Shown: positions 20,828-35,173 of the stretch, piece by piece
Numbering within the stretch: the stretch's first letter is position 1
Layout: each line of letters opens with the position of its first letter
Source of the DNA: Sphingomonas sp. Root710
GTDB lineage: Bacteria > Pseudomonadota > Alphaproteobacteria > Sphingomonadales > Sphingomonadaceae
DNA length: 64,000 bases
NCBI RefSeq assembly: GCF_001429065.1
Contig: NZ_LMIB01000001.1
Coordinates: 939,933-1,003,932, forward strand
Direction of reading: 5' to 3'
The notes under the pieces: model-generated
Databases searched by the model: none
Seen by the model: the letters and a program-made list of their open reading frames with translations, nothing else
Told to the model about the DNA's origin: nothing
Position numbers and translations under genes: made by a program

Positions 20828-21943
20828 GTGACCTCCAGAGATTCGAACGAAGCCAGCGGGCCGCGCCCGAGCCAGCGCGACGCCAGTATAGACATATTGC
20901 GCGGGCTGGCGCTGATCACCATCACCATCAACCATATCACCGGCTTCACCGATCGCATGCACATGGTCGGCATGCAGTTTCCGACGCTGACGCTGTGGGG
21001 GTTCTCCAGCGCGGCGGAGATTTTCTTCATGCTGTCGGGCTATCTGGTCGGCGCGGTCTATTTCCGCGCGGACCGTGATCCGCCCGTGCTCGATTTCGCC
21101 GGAAAGGTGTGGCGTCGCGCCGGCAAGCTCTATGTCTATAATCTAGTGCTGTTCCTGGTCCTGCTGCCGCTGTGCCTGCTGTCGGGCGATCTTGCCCGCC
21201 TGAGCTTCTACAGCTGGTTCATTCAGGGCGGCCCGGCAACGCTGATCGACTTCCTGATCCTCTATATCCAGCCTTACTGCCTGGAAATCCTCGTCACCTA
21301 TATGGTGCTGCTGGCCACCGCGCCGCTCTTCGCACTGCTGTTGCGTATTCAGCCTTTCGTGGCGCTCGCCATCTCGGTCTCACTCTACTGGTTCGCGCAT
21401 GAACATGCCTGGTTCAACGTCATCGGCGGTTCGCCGGTCGGCGACTGGCATTGGAATTTCAACCCCGCCTCCTGGCAGTTGGTCTTCTTCGGCGCGATGG
21501 CCGCCGGCCGCTATCGCCTCCTCGCCCGGATGGAGCGCCGCGCCGAAGGCGACTGGCGCTGGCTGGTGCTGCCGGCGCTGCTCTTCACCGGGCTTACCGT
21601 TCTTTTCCTCGCACAGGGCTGGTTCTCCTTCCAGGTCGAGTATCAGAGCAAGATACGTATCGGGCCGGTGCGGGTCGTCCACGCGCTGTCGGTCTGCTGG
21701 CTGATCATGAGCATATTGTGGATGTGGCCGCGCCTGCAGCGGCTATGGCCGATGCGGCAATGCGCGGTGATCGGGTCCAATTCGCTCCAGACCTTCGTCG
21801 TCTCGGTCGCGCTCAGCTATGCTGCGGGCTTTATCTGGATCGAAGTCACGCCTTTCCACGCAGCCTATATCGCGCTGTGCATCGCCAGCGTGATCCTGCT
21901 CGGCATCTTCGCCAATGCCTATATGTGGTGGAAAAAGCGTTGA
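20828..21943 (+). CDS. opgC: OpgC-family membrane acyltransferase
   Basis: This 371-residue polytopic protein has about ten spans. It opens RDASIDILRGLALITITINH and continues AEIFFMLSGYLVGAVYF, the hallmarks of OpgC proteins. OpgC is related to acyltransferase-3 enzymes and adds succinyl groups to periplasmic glucans; in sphingomonads the true substrate is not established. No ATG fits, and the GTG at 20828 was chosen because the conserved Arg-Asp-Ile-Leu-Arg-Gly motif begins about 20 residues later. It stands between divergent lon and the DAHP synthase gene. No glucan synthesis genes (opgGH) are in the window. Confidence 0.82.
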   Translation: MTSRDSNEASGPRPSQRDASIDILRGLALITITINHITGFTDRMHMVGMQFPTLTLWGFSSAAEIFFMLSGYLVGAVYFRADRDPPVLDFAGKVWRRAGKLYVYNLVLFLVLLPLCLLSGDLARLSFYSWFIQGGPATLIDFLILYIQPYCLEILVTYMVLLATAPLFALLLRIQPFVALAISVSLYWFAHEHAWFNVIGGSPVGDWHWNFNPASWQLVFFGAMAAGRYRLLARMERRAEGDWRWLVLPALLFTGLTVLFLAQGWFSFQVEYQSKIRIGPVRVVHALSVCWLIMSILWMWPRLQRLWPMRQCAVIGSNSLQTFVVSVALSYAAGFIWIEVTPFHAAYIALCIASVILLGIFANAYMWWKKR

Positions 21944-22042
21944 TTTTTCCTCAGACGCCGGCGCGCGCATCCGCGCGCTTGGCTATGCTCGCATAAGCTC
22001 GGGCGCGCGTTCGGGCTTACGGGCCTGGCAGCCCGGATCCGA

Positions 22043-22058
22043 CGGTTTCCGAAAACCG
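22043..22058 (+). promoter_or_regulatory. Hairpin in the leader of the DAHP synthase gene
   Basis: CGGTTT-CCGA-AAACCG is a perfect 6-bp stem-loop about 90 bases upstream of the aroG start. Its 3' arm shares CCG with a second possible hairpin, CCGCA/TGCGG (22056-22068), so the two are mutually exclusive. This could be an attenuator-like leader, but I see no leader peptide rich in aromatic codons. Confidence 0.25.
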
Positions 22059-22146
22059 CAGCTTGCGGCATCGATAGCCACCCTCCCCTTGCCTTTCGGA
22101 GCACCCGCGCGCATGGGGAGCGCCCTGAAAGGAAGTGGGACTGGAC

Positions 22147-23520
22147 ATGGCGACGAACTGGACGCCCCTTAGCTGGCGCCAACATACAGCGGTGCAGATG
22201 CCGGAATATCCGGACGCTGCGGCTTTGGCCGCGGCCGAAAAGGAACTGTCGAGCTATCCGCCGCTGGTCTTTGCCGGTGAAGCCCGTGAATTGCAGTCGA
22301 CTCTGGCCGAGGTTGCCGCAGGCAAGGCTTTCTTGCTCCAAGGCGGCGATTGCGCCGAGAGCTTCGCCGAATTCCACCCGAACAACATCCGCGACACCTT
22401 CCGCGTGCTGCTGCAGATGGCGGTGGTGATGACCTATGCTTCCAAGCTGCCGATCGTGAAGGTCGGCCGCATGGCGGGGCAGTTCGCCAAACCGCGCTCG
22501 TCGGACACCGAGGAACAGGGCGGCGTCTCGCTGCCCAGCTATCGCGGCGACATCATCAACGACATCGCCTTCGAGCCGGCGGGCCGCGCGCCCGATCCGC
22601 AGCGGATGATCAAGGCCTACAGCCAGTCGGCGGCGACGCTCAACCTGCTCCGCGCCTTCGCGCAGGGCGGCTATGCCAATCTGCACCAGGTCCATGCCTG
22701 GACACTCGACTTCATGAACCGCAGCCCCTGGGCCGCGCAATATGGTGAGATCGCGAGCCGGATCGGCGATGCGCTCGACTTCATGGCTGCCTGCGGGATC
22801 AATCCGGAGACCGTGCCTCAGCTCAAGGGCACGCAATTCTACACCAGCCATGAGGCGCTGCTGCTGCCCTATGAGCAGGCGATGACCCGCGAGGACAGCC
22901 TGACCGGCCAGTGGTACGACACTTCGGCACATATGCTGTGGATCGGCGACCGCACCCGTTTCGAGGGCTCGGCGCATGTCGAGTTCCTGCGCGGCGTCGG
23001 CAATCCGATCGGCCTGAAATGCGGCCCTAGCCTCGAGCCCGACGTACTGCTGCGCTTGCTCGACACGCTCGATCCCGCGCGCCAGCCCGGCCGGATCACG
23101 CTGATCACCCGCTATGGCCACGACAAGATCGAGAAGCATCTGCCGACCCTCGTTCGCGCCGTGAAGCGCGAGGGGCGCCCGGTGGTGTGGTCGTGCGATC
23201 CGATGCACGGCAATGTCGTCAAGGCGGCGAACGGCTACAAGACACGCCCGTTCGACCGGATCCTGGCCGAGGTTCGCGGCTTCTTTGCCGTGCATCGCGC
23301 CGAGGGAACCCATGGCGGCGGCATCCACGCCGAGATGACCGGCCAAAACGTTACCGAATGCACCGGCGGCGCGATGGCGGTCACCGACGAGAATCTCGCC
23401 GATCGCTATCACACCCATTGCGATCCCCGCCTGAACGCGGGCCAGAGCATCGAGCTTGCCTTCCTGCTTGCCGAGATGCTGAACCAGGAAATGAAGGAGC
23501 GCGATCGGGCCGCCGCCTGA
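22147..23520 (+). CDS. aroG: Class II 3-deoxy-7-phosphoheptulonate (DAHP) synthase
   Basis: This enzyme condenses PEP with erythrose-4-phosphate, the first step of the shikimate pathway. The 457 residues belong to the plant-like class II type: [20 protein letters not shown], the metal-cysteine loop [39 protein letters not shown] and the C-terminal [20 protein letters not shown]. The ATG at 22147 was chosen over an upstream GTG that adds only four residues. It is preceded by a leader with several small hairpins. Class II enzymes are usual in alphaproteobacteria and may be called aroG, aroF or aroH in databases. Confidence 0.95.
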   Translation: MATNWTPLSWRQHTAVQMPEYPDAAALAAAEKELSSYPPLVFAGEARELQSTLAEVAAGKAFLLQGGDCAESFAEFHPNNIRDTFRVLLQMAVVMTYASKLPIVKVGRMAGQFAKPRSSDTEEQGGVSLPSYRGDIINDIAFEPAGRAPDPQRMIKAYSQSAATLNLLRAFAQGGYANLHQVHAWTLDFMNRSPWAAQYGEIASRIGDALDFMAACGINPETVPQLKGTQFYTSHEALLLPYEQAMTREDSLTGQWYDTSAHMLWIGDRTRFEGSAHVEFLRGVGNPIGLKCGPSLEPDVLLRLLDTLDPARQPGRITLITRYGHDKIEKHLPTLVRAVKREGRPVVWSCDPMHGNVVKAANGYKTRPFDRILAEVRGFFAVHRAEGTHGGGIHAEMTGQNVTECTGGAMAVTDENLADRYHTHCDPRLNAGQSIELAFLLAEMLNQEMKERDRAAA

Positions 23521-23581
23521 TCGTGCATCTTCGGCAATAGCCATGGCCTGACCGGCGCAGAGCGGCTAGACTCCTCTTGCC

Positions 23582-24121
23582 ATGTCCGACGACCAGATCG
23601 CCAAGCTTACCGATAGCCAGCGCGCCTATCTGCGCCTCGTTCTCGCGCACCAGTCGTCGAAGCAGATCGCGCAGGCGCTCGGCATTTCGGCGCATACGGT
23701 CGACAAGCGCATCAAGGAAGCCATGCGCATCCTGGGCGTCGGCAGCCGGATCGAGGCCGCCCGCCTTCTGGCCGCATCGGACGCCGGAAAGCTGGGCCGG
23801 GAATTGGGCCCCCAATCGCCGGACCTAGCCGAATCCGGCAGATTCCGGTCACCTCCAACCATTGGGGGTGGCGACGATGATGCTGGAACGACAGGTGCGG
23901 GTGTGGCGCTCCGGGAGGATATCTCGGGCTACAGCACGCCAAGTGACATGCGTGGACTTCCGCTGCCCTTCCCCACACGGGATCGGCCGAGCAACTCCCT
24001 CTCGATCCTGCAGCGTGCAGGATGGATGATCGGATTGATCATCGGGCTCGCCATCGCGACCGGTATCTTGCTGTCCGGCCTGACCGCCCTGTCGACGCTG
24101 CTCATCGCCCTGAAGGGCTGA
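23582..24121 (+). CDS. LuxR-type HTH protein with C-terminal membrane anchor (paralog 2)
   Basis: This is a 179-residue paralog of the gene at 15713. The N-terminal LuxR HTH reads IAKLTDSQRAYLRLVL, SKQIAQALGISAHTVDKRI, LGVGSRIEAARLL. A Gly/Asp-rich linker follows, then the shared segment ALREDISGYST ... PLPFPTRDRPSNSLSILQRA and a final membrane span MIGLIIGLAIATGILLSGL ending LLIALKG. There is no sensory domain. Both paralogs end in an almost identical LLxALK tail. It lies between aroG and radC and is probably a tethered transcription factor of unknown target. Confidence 0.8.
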   Translation: MSDDQIAKLTDSQRAYLRLVLAHQSSKQIAQALGISAHTVDKRIKEAMRILGVGSRIEAARLLAASDAGKLGRELGPQSPDLAESGRFRSPPTIGGGDDDAGTTGAGVALREDISGYSTPSDMRGLPLPFPTRDRPSNSLSILQRAGWMIGLIIGLAIATGILLSGLTALSTLLIALKG

Positions 24122-24216
24122 GGCCTTCAGGGCCGCTGCAGCGCTTTGCCAGCTTTGTCGGCCGGAGATGGGCGGGGCTCCAGAACGTCCATTCCGCCCG
24201 CCCGCTACGCGCGCTG

Positions 24217-24918
24217 ATGCCCGGCAATTTCTGCGTTCGCGACCAGCGCTGGCCCGCGGCGCCCATCGCGCCGTCGGGCGTCGCGGATGGCGACCGCCGC
24301 CTGGCGACCGATGCCCGCCGCGACCGTGAGGTGCTGGGCGAACTCCTCGCGCCCTTGTCGGGGTGCCGCGCCAGGTCGATTGCGGCCGATCTGCTCGACG
24401 CCTTCGGATCGCTGCCTGCGCTGTTGCGGTCGAGCCCGGCGGCGCTGGCCATCCATCTCACCGACGACCCGGGTGTTGCCGATCTGCTGATCGCGGTCCG
24501 CCCGTTGATGCGCGAAACGCTGCGGGCCGAGATGCTCGATAGCCCGATCCTGCCCGACCTGCGTGCGACGCTCGACTATCTGTTCGTGTCGATGGCGCAT
24601 GAAACCGCCGAACAGGTCGTCATGCTCTACCTCGACGCCAAGAATCGCCTTCTGTCCGAAGAGATCGTCACGCGCGGAACGGTCACCCGCGCGGACATCT
24701 TCCCGCGCGAAGTCGTCCGCCGGGCGCTCGATCTCGGCGCGACCGGGCTGATCATGGCGCACAACCATCCATCGGGAGACCCCGCTCCGAGCCGCAGCGA
24801 TCTGGACGCGACCCGCGCGGTCGCCGAGGCGGCCCGTCTGTTCGACATCATCCTTCACGACCATGTCGTGATCGGGCGCAGCGGCCATTGCAGCCTGCGC
24901 GACCAAGGCTATCTCTAG
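24217..24918 (+). CDS. radC: RadC/JAB1-MPN family protein
   Basis: This 233-residue protein has the JAMM metal-binding motif HNHPSGDPAPSRSD (His-x-His-x10-Asp) and the RadC flanks VMLYLDAKNRLLSEEIVTRG and FPREVVRRALDLGATGLIMA. RadC proteins were once linked to DNA repair, but that role has been withdrawn and the true function is unclear. The JAMM fold suggests metallopeptidase or deconjugation activity. The N-terminal helical (UPF0758) part is degenerate. ATG 24217 is the only ATG after the upstream stop region, and it has no good SD. The gene converges with a small leftward ORF. Confidence 0.85.
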   Translation: MPGNFCVRDQRWPAAPIAPSGVADGDRRLATDARRDREVLGELLAPLSGCRARSIAADLLDAFGSLPALLRSSPAALAIHLTDDPGVADLLIAVRPLMRETLRAEMLDSPILPDLRATLDYLFVSMAHETAEQVVMLYLDAKNRLLSEEIVTRGTVTRADIFPREVVRRALDLGATGLIMAHNHPSGDPAPSRSDLDATRAVAEAARLFDIILHDHVVIGRSGHCSLRDQGYL

Positions 24919-24937
24919 GAGCAAAGTCTCGAAAGGC

Positions 24938-25186
24938 TCAGCCCGGTTCGGACATCGCCTTCAACGATCGGGAATCGGCGATGGCCGCGTTCGGGGGCGG
25001 CAAACGCCATGGCCCTTCGAGTCGCGCCTCCACCAGCTGCAATATCGTGTCGAGATTACGGACGGCTTGATCATCGCACCGGCGCACGGCGTCGGAAATC
25101 CGGCCGACGAGAGCGCCGATCGCACCCGTGCCATGAAGGGCTATGAGGAGGTCCGCCTCATCCCGCCAAGCCATATCTGCCTGCAT
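24938..25186 (-). CDS. Small hypothetical protein, 82 aa
   Basis: A short soluble protein opening MAWRDEADLLIALHGTGAIG, with LDTILQLVEARLEGPW near the end. No domain is recognised. It is mainly helical with an acidic N-terminal half. Two ATG codons (25186 and 25174) are possible; the second has AGGCAG about 5 bases upstream. The stop lies 19 bases from the convergent radC stop. Codon use is coding-like, but a short chance reading frame cannot be excluded. Confidence 0.5.
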   Translation of the reverse strand: MQADMAWRDEADLLIALHGTGAIGALVGRISDAVRRCDDQAVRNLDTILQLVEARLEGPWRLPPPNAAIADSRSLKAMSEPG

Positions 25187-25314
25187 GGACCGAACTTAGC
25201 GGCGGCGGTCGAATAGGCCATTGCGTAGTTTCCCGGTACACCGTCCGCCCGCTGGCATGGTGGCGCCTTGACTTGGCCGGGCCCGCCCCATAAGGACGCC
25301 GCTCCGCCTAGCAC

Positions 25315-25390
25315 GGCCCCTTCGTCTAGCGGTCTAGGACGTCGCCCTCTCACGGCGAAAACACGGGTTCGAGTCCCGTAGGGGTCACCA
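25315..25390 (+). tRNA. tRNA-Glu (anticodon CTC)
   Basis: The 76-base cloverleaf includes the encoded CCA. The acceptor arms are GGCCCCT and AGGGGTC, with one G-U pair. The D-arm reads TCGTCTAGCGGTCTAGGA. The anticodon stem is TCGCC/GGCGA with loop CTCTCAC, giving anticodon CTC. The T-arm is ACGGG-TTCGAGT-CCCGT. The sequence closely follows bacterial tRNA-Glu. It is the only tRNA seen in the window. Confidence 0.96.
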
Positions 25391-25512
25391 GCGCTTCCAC
25401 CGCATCGACATACCGCTTCGCCGCGATAGCCCGCGTCGATTGCGGCGCGTCACACAAGCTTCTAGGTTCGACGGCTAATGCGTTCGGCGTCATCGGATTT
25501 GGGAGTGGATAT

Positions 25513-26565
25513 ATGAAGCGCGCGGCGATCATCCTGGGCGTGGCCGGCGTCATACTGGCCGGGTGCAACAGCGGCGGAGGATCGGGCGGGTCGAGCCAAG
25601 CGGCGCGCACGCAGATTCGGGCTGTCGGCTCCTCGACCGTCTATCCCTTCACCACCGCGGTGGCCGAACAATTCGTGCGCAAATTCCCCGCCTTCAAGGC
25701 GCCGGTAATCGAATCCACCGGGACCGGCGCGGGCATGAAGCTGTTCTGCGCCGGGGTAGGCGCGCAGCACCCCGACATCGAAAGCGCCTCGCGCCGGATC
25801 AAGGCGAGCGAGGCCGAGACCTGCCGGAAGAACGGCGTCGACAAGATCATCGAACTCGAGATCGGCATCGACGGCCTCGCACTCGCCGAGAGCAAGGCCG
25901 GGCCGGCGCTCAAACTCACCCAGCAGCAGGTCTACGAGGCGCTGGCCGCCACCCCCTATGGCAAGCCGAACACCGCGAAGACGTGGAAAGACATCGATCC
26001 ATCACTGCCCGCCATCGCAATCCGGGTCTATGGCCCCCCGCCGACCAGCGGCACGCGCGACAGCTTCAACGAACTGATCATGGACAAGGGCTGCAACGCC
26101 AATGCCGAGATGGCGGCGCTCAAGAAGAGCGACGAGGCCCGCCATAAGGAGGTCTGCACCAAGGTCCGGGAGGATGGCGCCTTCGTCGAATCCGGGGAGA
26201 ATGATAACCTGATCGTTCAGAAGCTGATCGCCAATCCCGATGCGATCGGTATCTTCGGCTACAGCTTCCTCGAGGAAAACGCCGCCAAGCTGCGCGGCGT
26301 GTCGCTCGGCGGGGTCGAACCGACTTCCGCCACCATCGCCGACTTCTCCTATCCCGGCGCGCGGCGGATGTACGTCTATGTCAAGCAGGCGCATCTCAAC
26401 GCCATTCCCGGCTTGAAGGAATTCATCGCCGAATATGCGCGCGGATGGGAACCCGGCGCTTATCTATCGCGGCGCGGATTGATTCCCGCACCCGCCGAAA
26501 CTCGGGCCAAGAGCGCGGCCATCGCGAAAGATTTCACCCTGCTCGACCTGTCGACGATCGAGTGA
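25513..26565 (+). CDS. PstS-like phosphate-binding lipoprotein
   Basis: This 350-residue substrate-binding protein is anchored as a lipoprotein (lipobox VILAGC, lipidated Cys18, then a Gly/Ser linker). The family motif IRAVGSSTVYPFTTAVAEQF and the TGTGAGMKLFC loop are those of PstS phosphate-binding proteins, and PPPTSGTRDSFNEL is the second phosphate-contact region. PstS normally feeds the PstCAB ABC importer, but none of those genes is nearby and no clear Pho box is seen upstream. It may belong to a pst operon elsewhere or act as a sensor. A weak hairpin overlaps its stop. Confidence 0.85.
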   Translation: MKRAAIILGVAGVILAGCNSGGGSGGSSQAARTQIRAVGSSTVYPFTTAVAEQFVRKFPAFKAPVIESTGTGAGMKLFCAGVGAQHPDIESASRRIKASEAETCRKNGVDKIIELEIGIDGLALAESKAGPALKLTQQQVYEALAATPYGKPNTAKTWKDIDPSLPAIAIRVYGPPPTSGTRDSFNELIMDKGCNANAEMAALKKSDEARHKEVCTKVREDGAFVESGENDNLIVQKLIANPDAIGIFGYSFLEENAAKLRGVSLGGVEPTSATIADFSYPGARRMYVYVKQAHLNAIPGLKEFIAEYARGWEPGAYLSRRGLIPAPAETRAKSAAIAKDFTLLDLSTIE

Positions 26566-26585
26566 AAGCGAATATCTTTCGCTTT
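26565..26585 (+). terminator. Possible terminator hairpin after the PstS-like gene
   Basis: AAAGCGAA (26565-26572) and TTCGCTTT (26578-26585) form an 8-bp stem with a 5-base loop directly at the stop codon. There is no T-run beyond the TTT inside the stem, so this is only a plausible weak terminator. Confidence 0.4.
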
Positions 26586-26743
26586 ATGGCCGATTAGCGG
26601 AATAATTTTATTACGTCGGCAGGACATATCATTCTAAACTCTGCGCCCCGAAAGAAAACATATCGCGCTTAAGGCTTCACTCGTCCCGCCACATATGTAT
26701 AGCAGCCCGCCAAAGGCCCTATAGGGCGGGCCGAGGGGAGCAT

Positions 26744-31402
<4,659 letters not shown>

Positions 31403-31415
31403 CCGGAGTAAGATA

Positions 31416-32852
31416 ATGGGCAAGGCAACCGGATTTCTCGAAGTCGAGCGCAAGGATCGCGGCTATCTCAAGCCGCAGGACCGGCTGAAGAACTGGAACG
31501 AATTCGTCGTCCCGATGGACGCCCAGCAGCTTCGCGATCAAGCGGCCCGCTGCATGAACTGCGGCATTCCCTTCTGCCACAATGGCTGTCCGGTGAATAA
31601 CATCATTCCGGACTGGAACCATCTGGTCTATGAATCGGATTGGAAGAACGCGCTTGAAGTTCTTCATTCTACGAACAATTTTCCGGAGTTCACCGGTCGC
31701 GTCTGCCCTGCCCCGTGCGAGGCATCCTGCACGCTGAACATCCAGGACAGCCCGGTCACGATCAAGTCGATCGAATGCGCGATCGTCGACAAAGGATGGG
31801 AAGAAGGCTGGATCGTGCCGCAGCTTGCCGCCCGCAAGACCGGCAAGTCGGTCGCGGTCGTCGGCTCGGGCCCCGCTGGCCTCGCCTGCGCGCAGCAACT
31901 GGCCCGCGCGGGCCACAGCGTCACCCTGTTCGAAAAGAACGATCGGATGGGCGGTCTGCTTCGCTACGGCATTCCCGACTTCAAGATGGAGAAGCATCTG
32001 ATCAACCGCCGGTTGGTCCAGATGGAAGCCGAAGGGGTCAGCTATCGCACCAGCACCGAGGTCGGCGTGCAGGTCTCGCTCGACTCGCTGCGCGAGAATT
32101 TCGACGCGGTGGTGTTGTCGGGCGGCGCGGAAAAGGCCCGCCCGCTCGAAATCCCGGGCTTCGAACTGCAGGGCGTCCGCTTCGCCATGGAGTTCCTGAC
32201 TCAACAGAACAAGCGCAACGCCGGCGACGACGAGCTGCGCGCCGCCCCGCGCGGCTCGCTGACCGCCACCGGCAAGCATGTCGTCGTGATCGGCGGCGGC
32301 GACACCGGATCGGACTGCGTCGGCACCTCGAACCGCCAGGGCGCGGCGTCGGTCACACAGCTGGAGATCATGCCCCGGCCGCCGGAAAAGGAAGCCAAGG
32401 CGCTGTCCTGGCCGCACTGGCCGCTCAAGCTGCGCACCTCGTCGAGCCATGAAGAGGGCTGCGAGCGCGACTGGTCGGTCGTCACCAAGCGGGCGATCGG
32501 CAGCAACGGCCAGCTCACCGCGCTCGAATGCGTCCGGGTCGAGTGGATCGACGGCAAGATGCAGGAGATCCCGGGCAGCGAATTCACGCTCCAGGCCGAT
32601 CTCGTCCTGCTGGCGATGGGCTTCGTCGGCCCGAACACGCCCGGCATGATCGAACAGGCCGGGGTCGAGCTCGACGCGCGCGGCAATGTGAGGGCCGACA
32701 CCAACAGCTACGCGACAAGCGAAGACGGCATCTTCGCCTGCGGCGACATGCGTCGCGGCCAGAGCCTGATCGTCTGGGCGATCCGTGAAGGCCGCCAGTG
32801 CGCCCGCGCCGTCGATCTTCACCTGATGGGCGCGACCGACCTGCCGCGCTAA
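31416..32852 (+). CDS. gltD: Glutamate synthase (NADPH) small subunit
   Basis: GltD takes electrons from NADPH through FAD and two 4Fe-4S clusters to GltB. The 478 residues start [18 protein letters not shown]. They carry cysteine motifs [17 protein letters not shown] and CPAPCEASC. An FAD-binding GxGxxG follows ([18 protein letters not shown]), then an NADPH-binding [17 protein letters not shown] and the C-terminal FAD motif [16 protein letters not shown]. The ATG has GGAG 7 bases upstream and lies 13 bases after gltB. Together they form the complete GOGAT operon. Confidence 0.97.
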   Translation: MGKATGFLEVERKDRGYLKPQDRLKNWNEFVVPMDAQQLRDQAARCMNCGIPFCHNGCPVNNIIPDWNHLVYESDWKNALEVLHSTNNFPEFTGRVCPAPCEASCTLNIQDSPVTIKSIECAIVDKGWEEGWIVPQLAARKTGKSVAVVGSGPAGLACAQQLARAGHSVTLFEKNDRMGGLLRYGIPDFKMEKHLINRRLVQMEAEGVSYRTSTEVGVQVSLDSLRENFDAVVLSGGAEKARPLEIPGFELQGVRFAMEFLTQQNKRNAGDDELRAAPRGSLTATGKHVVVIGGGDTGSDCVGTSNRQGAASVTQLEIMPRPPEKEAKALSWPHWPLKLRTSSSHEEGCERDWSVVTKRAIGSNGQLTALECVRVEWIDGKMQEIPGSEFTLQADLVLLAMGFVGPNTPGMIEQAGVELDARGNVRADTNSYATSEDGIFACGDMRRGQSLIVWAIREGRQCARAVDLHLMGATDLPR

Positions 32853-33009
32853 GCAGCCCTTGCCTCCCTTCCCGCGCGCCCTATCTTAGACGCGCGGGCC
32901 GGGCCCCTCTGGCGATCGAAATCGGTCGTGATGTCGGACCGCATCGAGCAATGCTCGGTGCCGCGGGGTCCATCTTCCTCTCGCGCCGGGCGATTGAGGG
33001 AGATTGCAT

Positions 33010-33300
33010 ATGACCCATCCGAACATGATGTGCCCTGTCTGCGCCGTGCCGCTGACGATGAGCGAACGCCAGAATGTCGAGATCGACTATTGCCCGCAAT
33101 GCCGTGGCGTATGGCTCGATCGCGGCGAGTTGGACAAGATCATCGAACGCACGACCGCCGAAAGCGCCCCGCCACCGCCGCCCCAGCCCGAGCCGCGCGG
33201 ACATGGCTACGCCCCCCCGCCACAGCAGCAGGCTTACGGCTACGACCCCCGCTACAAATATAAGCGGAAGAAGTCGTTCCTGGAGGAACTGTTCGACTGA
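33010..33300 (+). CDS. TFIIB-type zinc-ribbon protein
   Basis: This 96-residue protein has an N-terminal zinc ribbon with two CxxC knuckles, MMCPVCAVPL and YCPQCRGVWLDRGELDKI. That is the pattern of the zf-TFIIB family of small bacterial proteins. A Pro/Gln/Tyr-rich low-complexity linker and a basic-acidic tail (YKRKKSFLEELFD) follow. Function unknown. The ATG at 33010 has GGGAG 7 bases upstream. It runs into a bidirectional terminator shared with typA. Confidence 0.85.
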   Translation: MTHPNMMCPVCAVPLTMSERQNVEIDYCPQCRGVWLDRGELDKIIERTTAESAPPPPPQPEPRGHGYAPPPQQQAYGYDPRYKYKRKKSFLEELFD

Positions 33301-33310
33301 GCCCAATATG

Positions 33311-33342
33311 AAAAGGGCGCCGGATCACTCCGGTGCCCTTTT
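33311..33342. terminator. Bidirectional Rho-independent terminator between the zinc-ribbon gene and typA
   Basis: AAAAGGGCGCCGG (33311-33323) and CCGGTGCCCTTTT (33330-33342) form a 13-bp stem with one G-T pair and a 6-base loop. It has A-rich and T-rich ends on both sides. It lies between two convergent stops (33300 and 33350), so it can end transcription in both directions. Confidence 0.88.
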
Positions 33343-33349
33343 CTCTGGC

Positions 33350-35173
33350 TTATGCCGCTGCCTTGGCCCGGCTGGCACGCTTGCGCTCATGCGGGTCGAG
33401 GTGGCGCTTGCGCAGCCGGATCGACTTGGGCGTCACTTCGACGAGCTCATCATCGTCGATATAGGCGATCGCCTGTTCCAGCGTCATCTTCTTAGGCGGA
33501 GTCAGGCGGATCGCATCATCCTTGCCGCCCGAAGCGCGGAAGTTGGTGAGCTGCTTCGCCTTCATCGGGTTGACTTCGAGATCGTCGGTCTTGGCGTTCT
33601 CGCCAACGATCATGCCCTCGTAGAGGGCCTCGCCATGGCCGACGAACAGGATGCCGCGCTCTTCGAGCGGGCCGAGCGCATAGCTGTTCGCTTCGCCCGC
33701 GCCGTTCGAGATCAGCACGCCATTTTTACGGCCTTCGATATTGCCCTTGTACGGGCCGTATTTCTCGAACAGCCGGTTCATGATGCCGGTGCCGCGGGTG
33801 TCCGACAGGAACTCGCCATGATAGCCGATCAGGCCGCGCGACGGAGCGGAGAAGGTGATGCGAGTCTTGCCGCCGCCCGAAGGACGCATATCGGTCATCT
33901 CGGCCTTACGAAGGTTCATCTTCTCGACGACAGTGCCGGAATATTCGTCGTCGACGTCGATCACGACGGTCTCGTACGGCTCTTCCCTGCCGCCCTCTTC
34001 ATTCTCGCGGAACAGGACGCGCGGACGGCTGATACCGAGCTCGAAGCCCTCGCGGCGCATCGTTTCGATCAGAACCCCGAGCTGTAGCTCGCCGCGGCCG
34101 GCGACGTCGAAGCTGTCCTTGCCGGCGCTCTCGGTCACCTTGATCGCAACGTTGGACTCGGCTTCCCGGAACAGGCGGTCGCGGATCATGCGGCTGGTCA
34201 CCTTGGTGCCCTCGCGGCCCGCCATCGGGCTGTCGTTCACTGCAAAGGTCATTGACAGCGTCGGCGGATCGATCGGCTGCGCCTGGATCGGCTCGCTCAC
34301 CGAGATGTCGGCGATCGTGTTGGCGACGGTCGCGACGGTCAGGCCCGCCAGCGAGATGATGTCGCCTGCGTTCGCCTCGTCGACAGGAACGCGATCGAGG
34401 CCGCGGAACGACATGATCTTCGACGCGCGGCCGGTCTCGATGACTTTGCCATCCATATCCAGCGCGTGGATCGGCTGGTTGACCTTGACGGTGCCCGATG
34501 TCACGCGGCCGGTGAGGATGCGGCCGAGGAAGTTGTCGCGATCGAGCAGCGTCACCAGAAAGGTGAAGGGAGCATCGACCGGTACCGACGGCGGCGGCAC
34601 ATGGTCGACGATCTTCTGGAACAACGGGGTCAGCGTGCCGGAACGCGCCTGGGGATCCTCACTGGCATAGCCGTTTCGGCCCGACGCGAAAAGGACCGGA
34701 AAATCGAGCTGCTCGTCGCTGGCTTCGAGGCTGACGAACAGATCGAAAACCTCGTCGAGCACTTCCTGGGTGCGCTCGTCCGGACGGTCGATCTTGTTGA
34801 CGACCACGATCGGGCGCAGGCCCAGCGCCAGCGCCTTGCCGGTCACGAACTTGGTCTGCGGCATCGCGCCTTCGGAGCTGTCGACCAGCAGGATCACGCC
34901 GTCGACCATTGAGAGGATGCGTTCCACCTCGCCGCCGAAATCGGCGTGGCCGGGGGTGTCGACGATGTTGATCCGCGTGCCTTCCCACTCGATCGAGGTC
35001 GGCTTCGCCAGGATGGTGATGCCGCGCTCCTTTTCGAGGTCGTTCGAATCCATCGCGCGCTCCTCGACGCGCTGATTGTCGCGGAAGGTGCCCGACTGGC
35101 GGAAGAGCTGGTCGACGAGCGTGGTCTTGCCGTGATCGACGTGCGCAATGATGGCCACGTTGCGGAGGCTCAT
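33350..35173 (-). CDS. typA: Ribosome-associated GTPase TypA/BipA
   Basis: TypA is an EF-G-like translational GTPase that helps 50S assembly and stress or low-temperature growth. The 607 residues begin [19 protein letters not shown] (P-loop), with the switch [13 protein letters not shown], the G3 motif [14 protein letters not shown] and the G4 motif VVNKIDRPD. Domain II, the EF-G-like domains III and V, and the TypA-specific C-terminal domain ([20 protein letters not shown]) follow. Size and motifs are typical. Its promoter should lie in the 35174-35313 interval. Confidence 0.97.
   Translation of the reverse strand: MSLRNVAIIAHVDHGKTTLVDQLFRQSGTFRDNQRVEERAMDSNDLEKERGITILAKPTSIEWEGTRINIVDTPGHADFGGEVERILSMVDGVILLVDSSEGAMPQTKFVTGKALALGLRPIVVVNKIDRPDERTQEVLDEVFDLFVSLEASDEQLDFPVLFASGRNGYASEDPQARSGTLTPLFQKIVDHVPPPSVPVDAPFTFLVTLLDRDNFLGRILTGRVTSGTVKVNQPIHALDMDGKVIETGRASKIMSFRGLDRVPVDEANAGDIISLAGLTVATVANTIADISVSEPIQAQPIDPPTLSMTFAVNDSPMAGREGTKVTSRMIRDRLFREAESNVAIKVTESAGKDSFDVAGRGELQLGVLIETMRREGFELGISRPRVLFRENEEGGREEPYETVVIDVDDEYSGTVVEKMNLRKAEMTDMRPSGGGKTRITFSAPSRGLIGYHGEFLSDTRGTGIMNRLFEKYGPYKGNIEGRKNGVLISNGAGEANSYALGPLEERGILFVGHGEALYEGMIVGENAKTDDLEVNPMKAKQLTNFRASGGKDDAIRLTPPKKMTLEQAIAYIDDDELVEVTPKSIRLRKRHLDPHERKRASRAKAAA

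Noticed and set aside
32871-32898. Hairpin CCCGCGCG/CGCGCGGG after gltD as a terminator.
   Set aside because: The loop is 12 bases and no T-run follows on either strand, so it is not annotated as a Rho-independent terminator.
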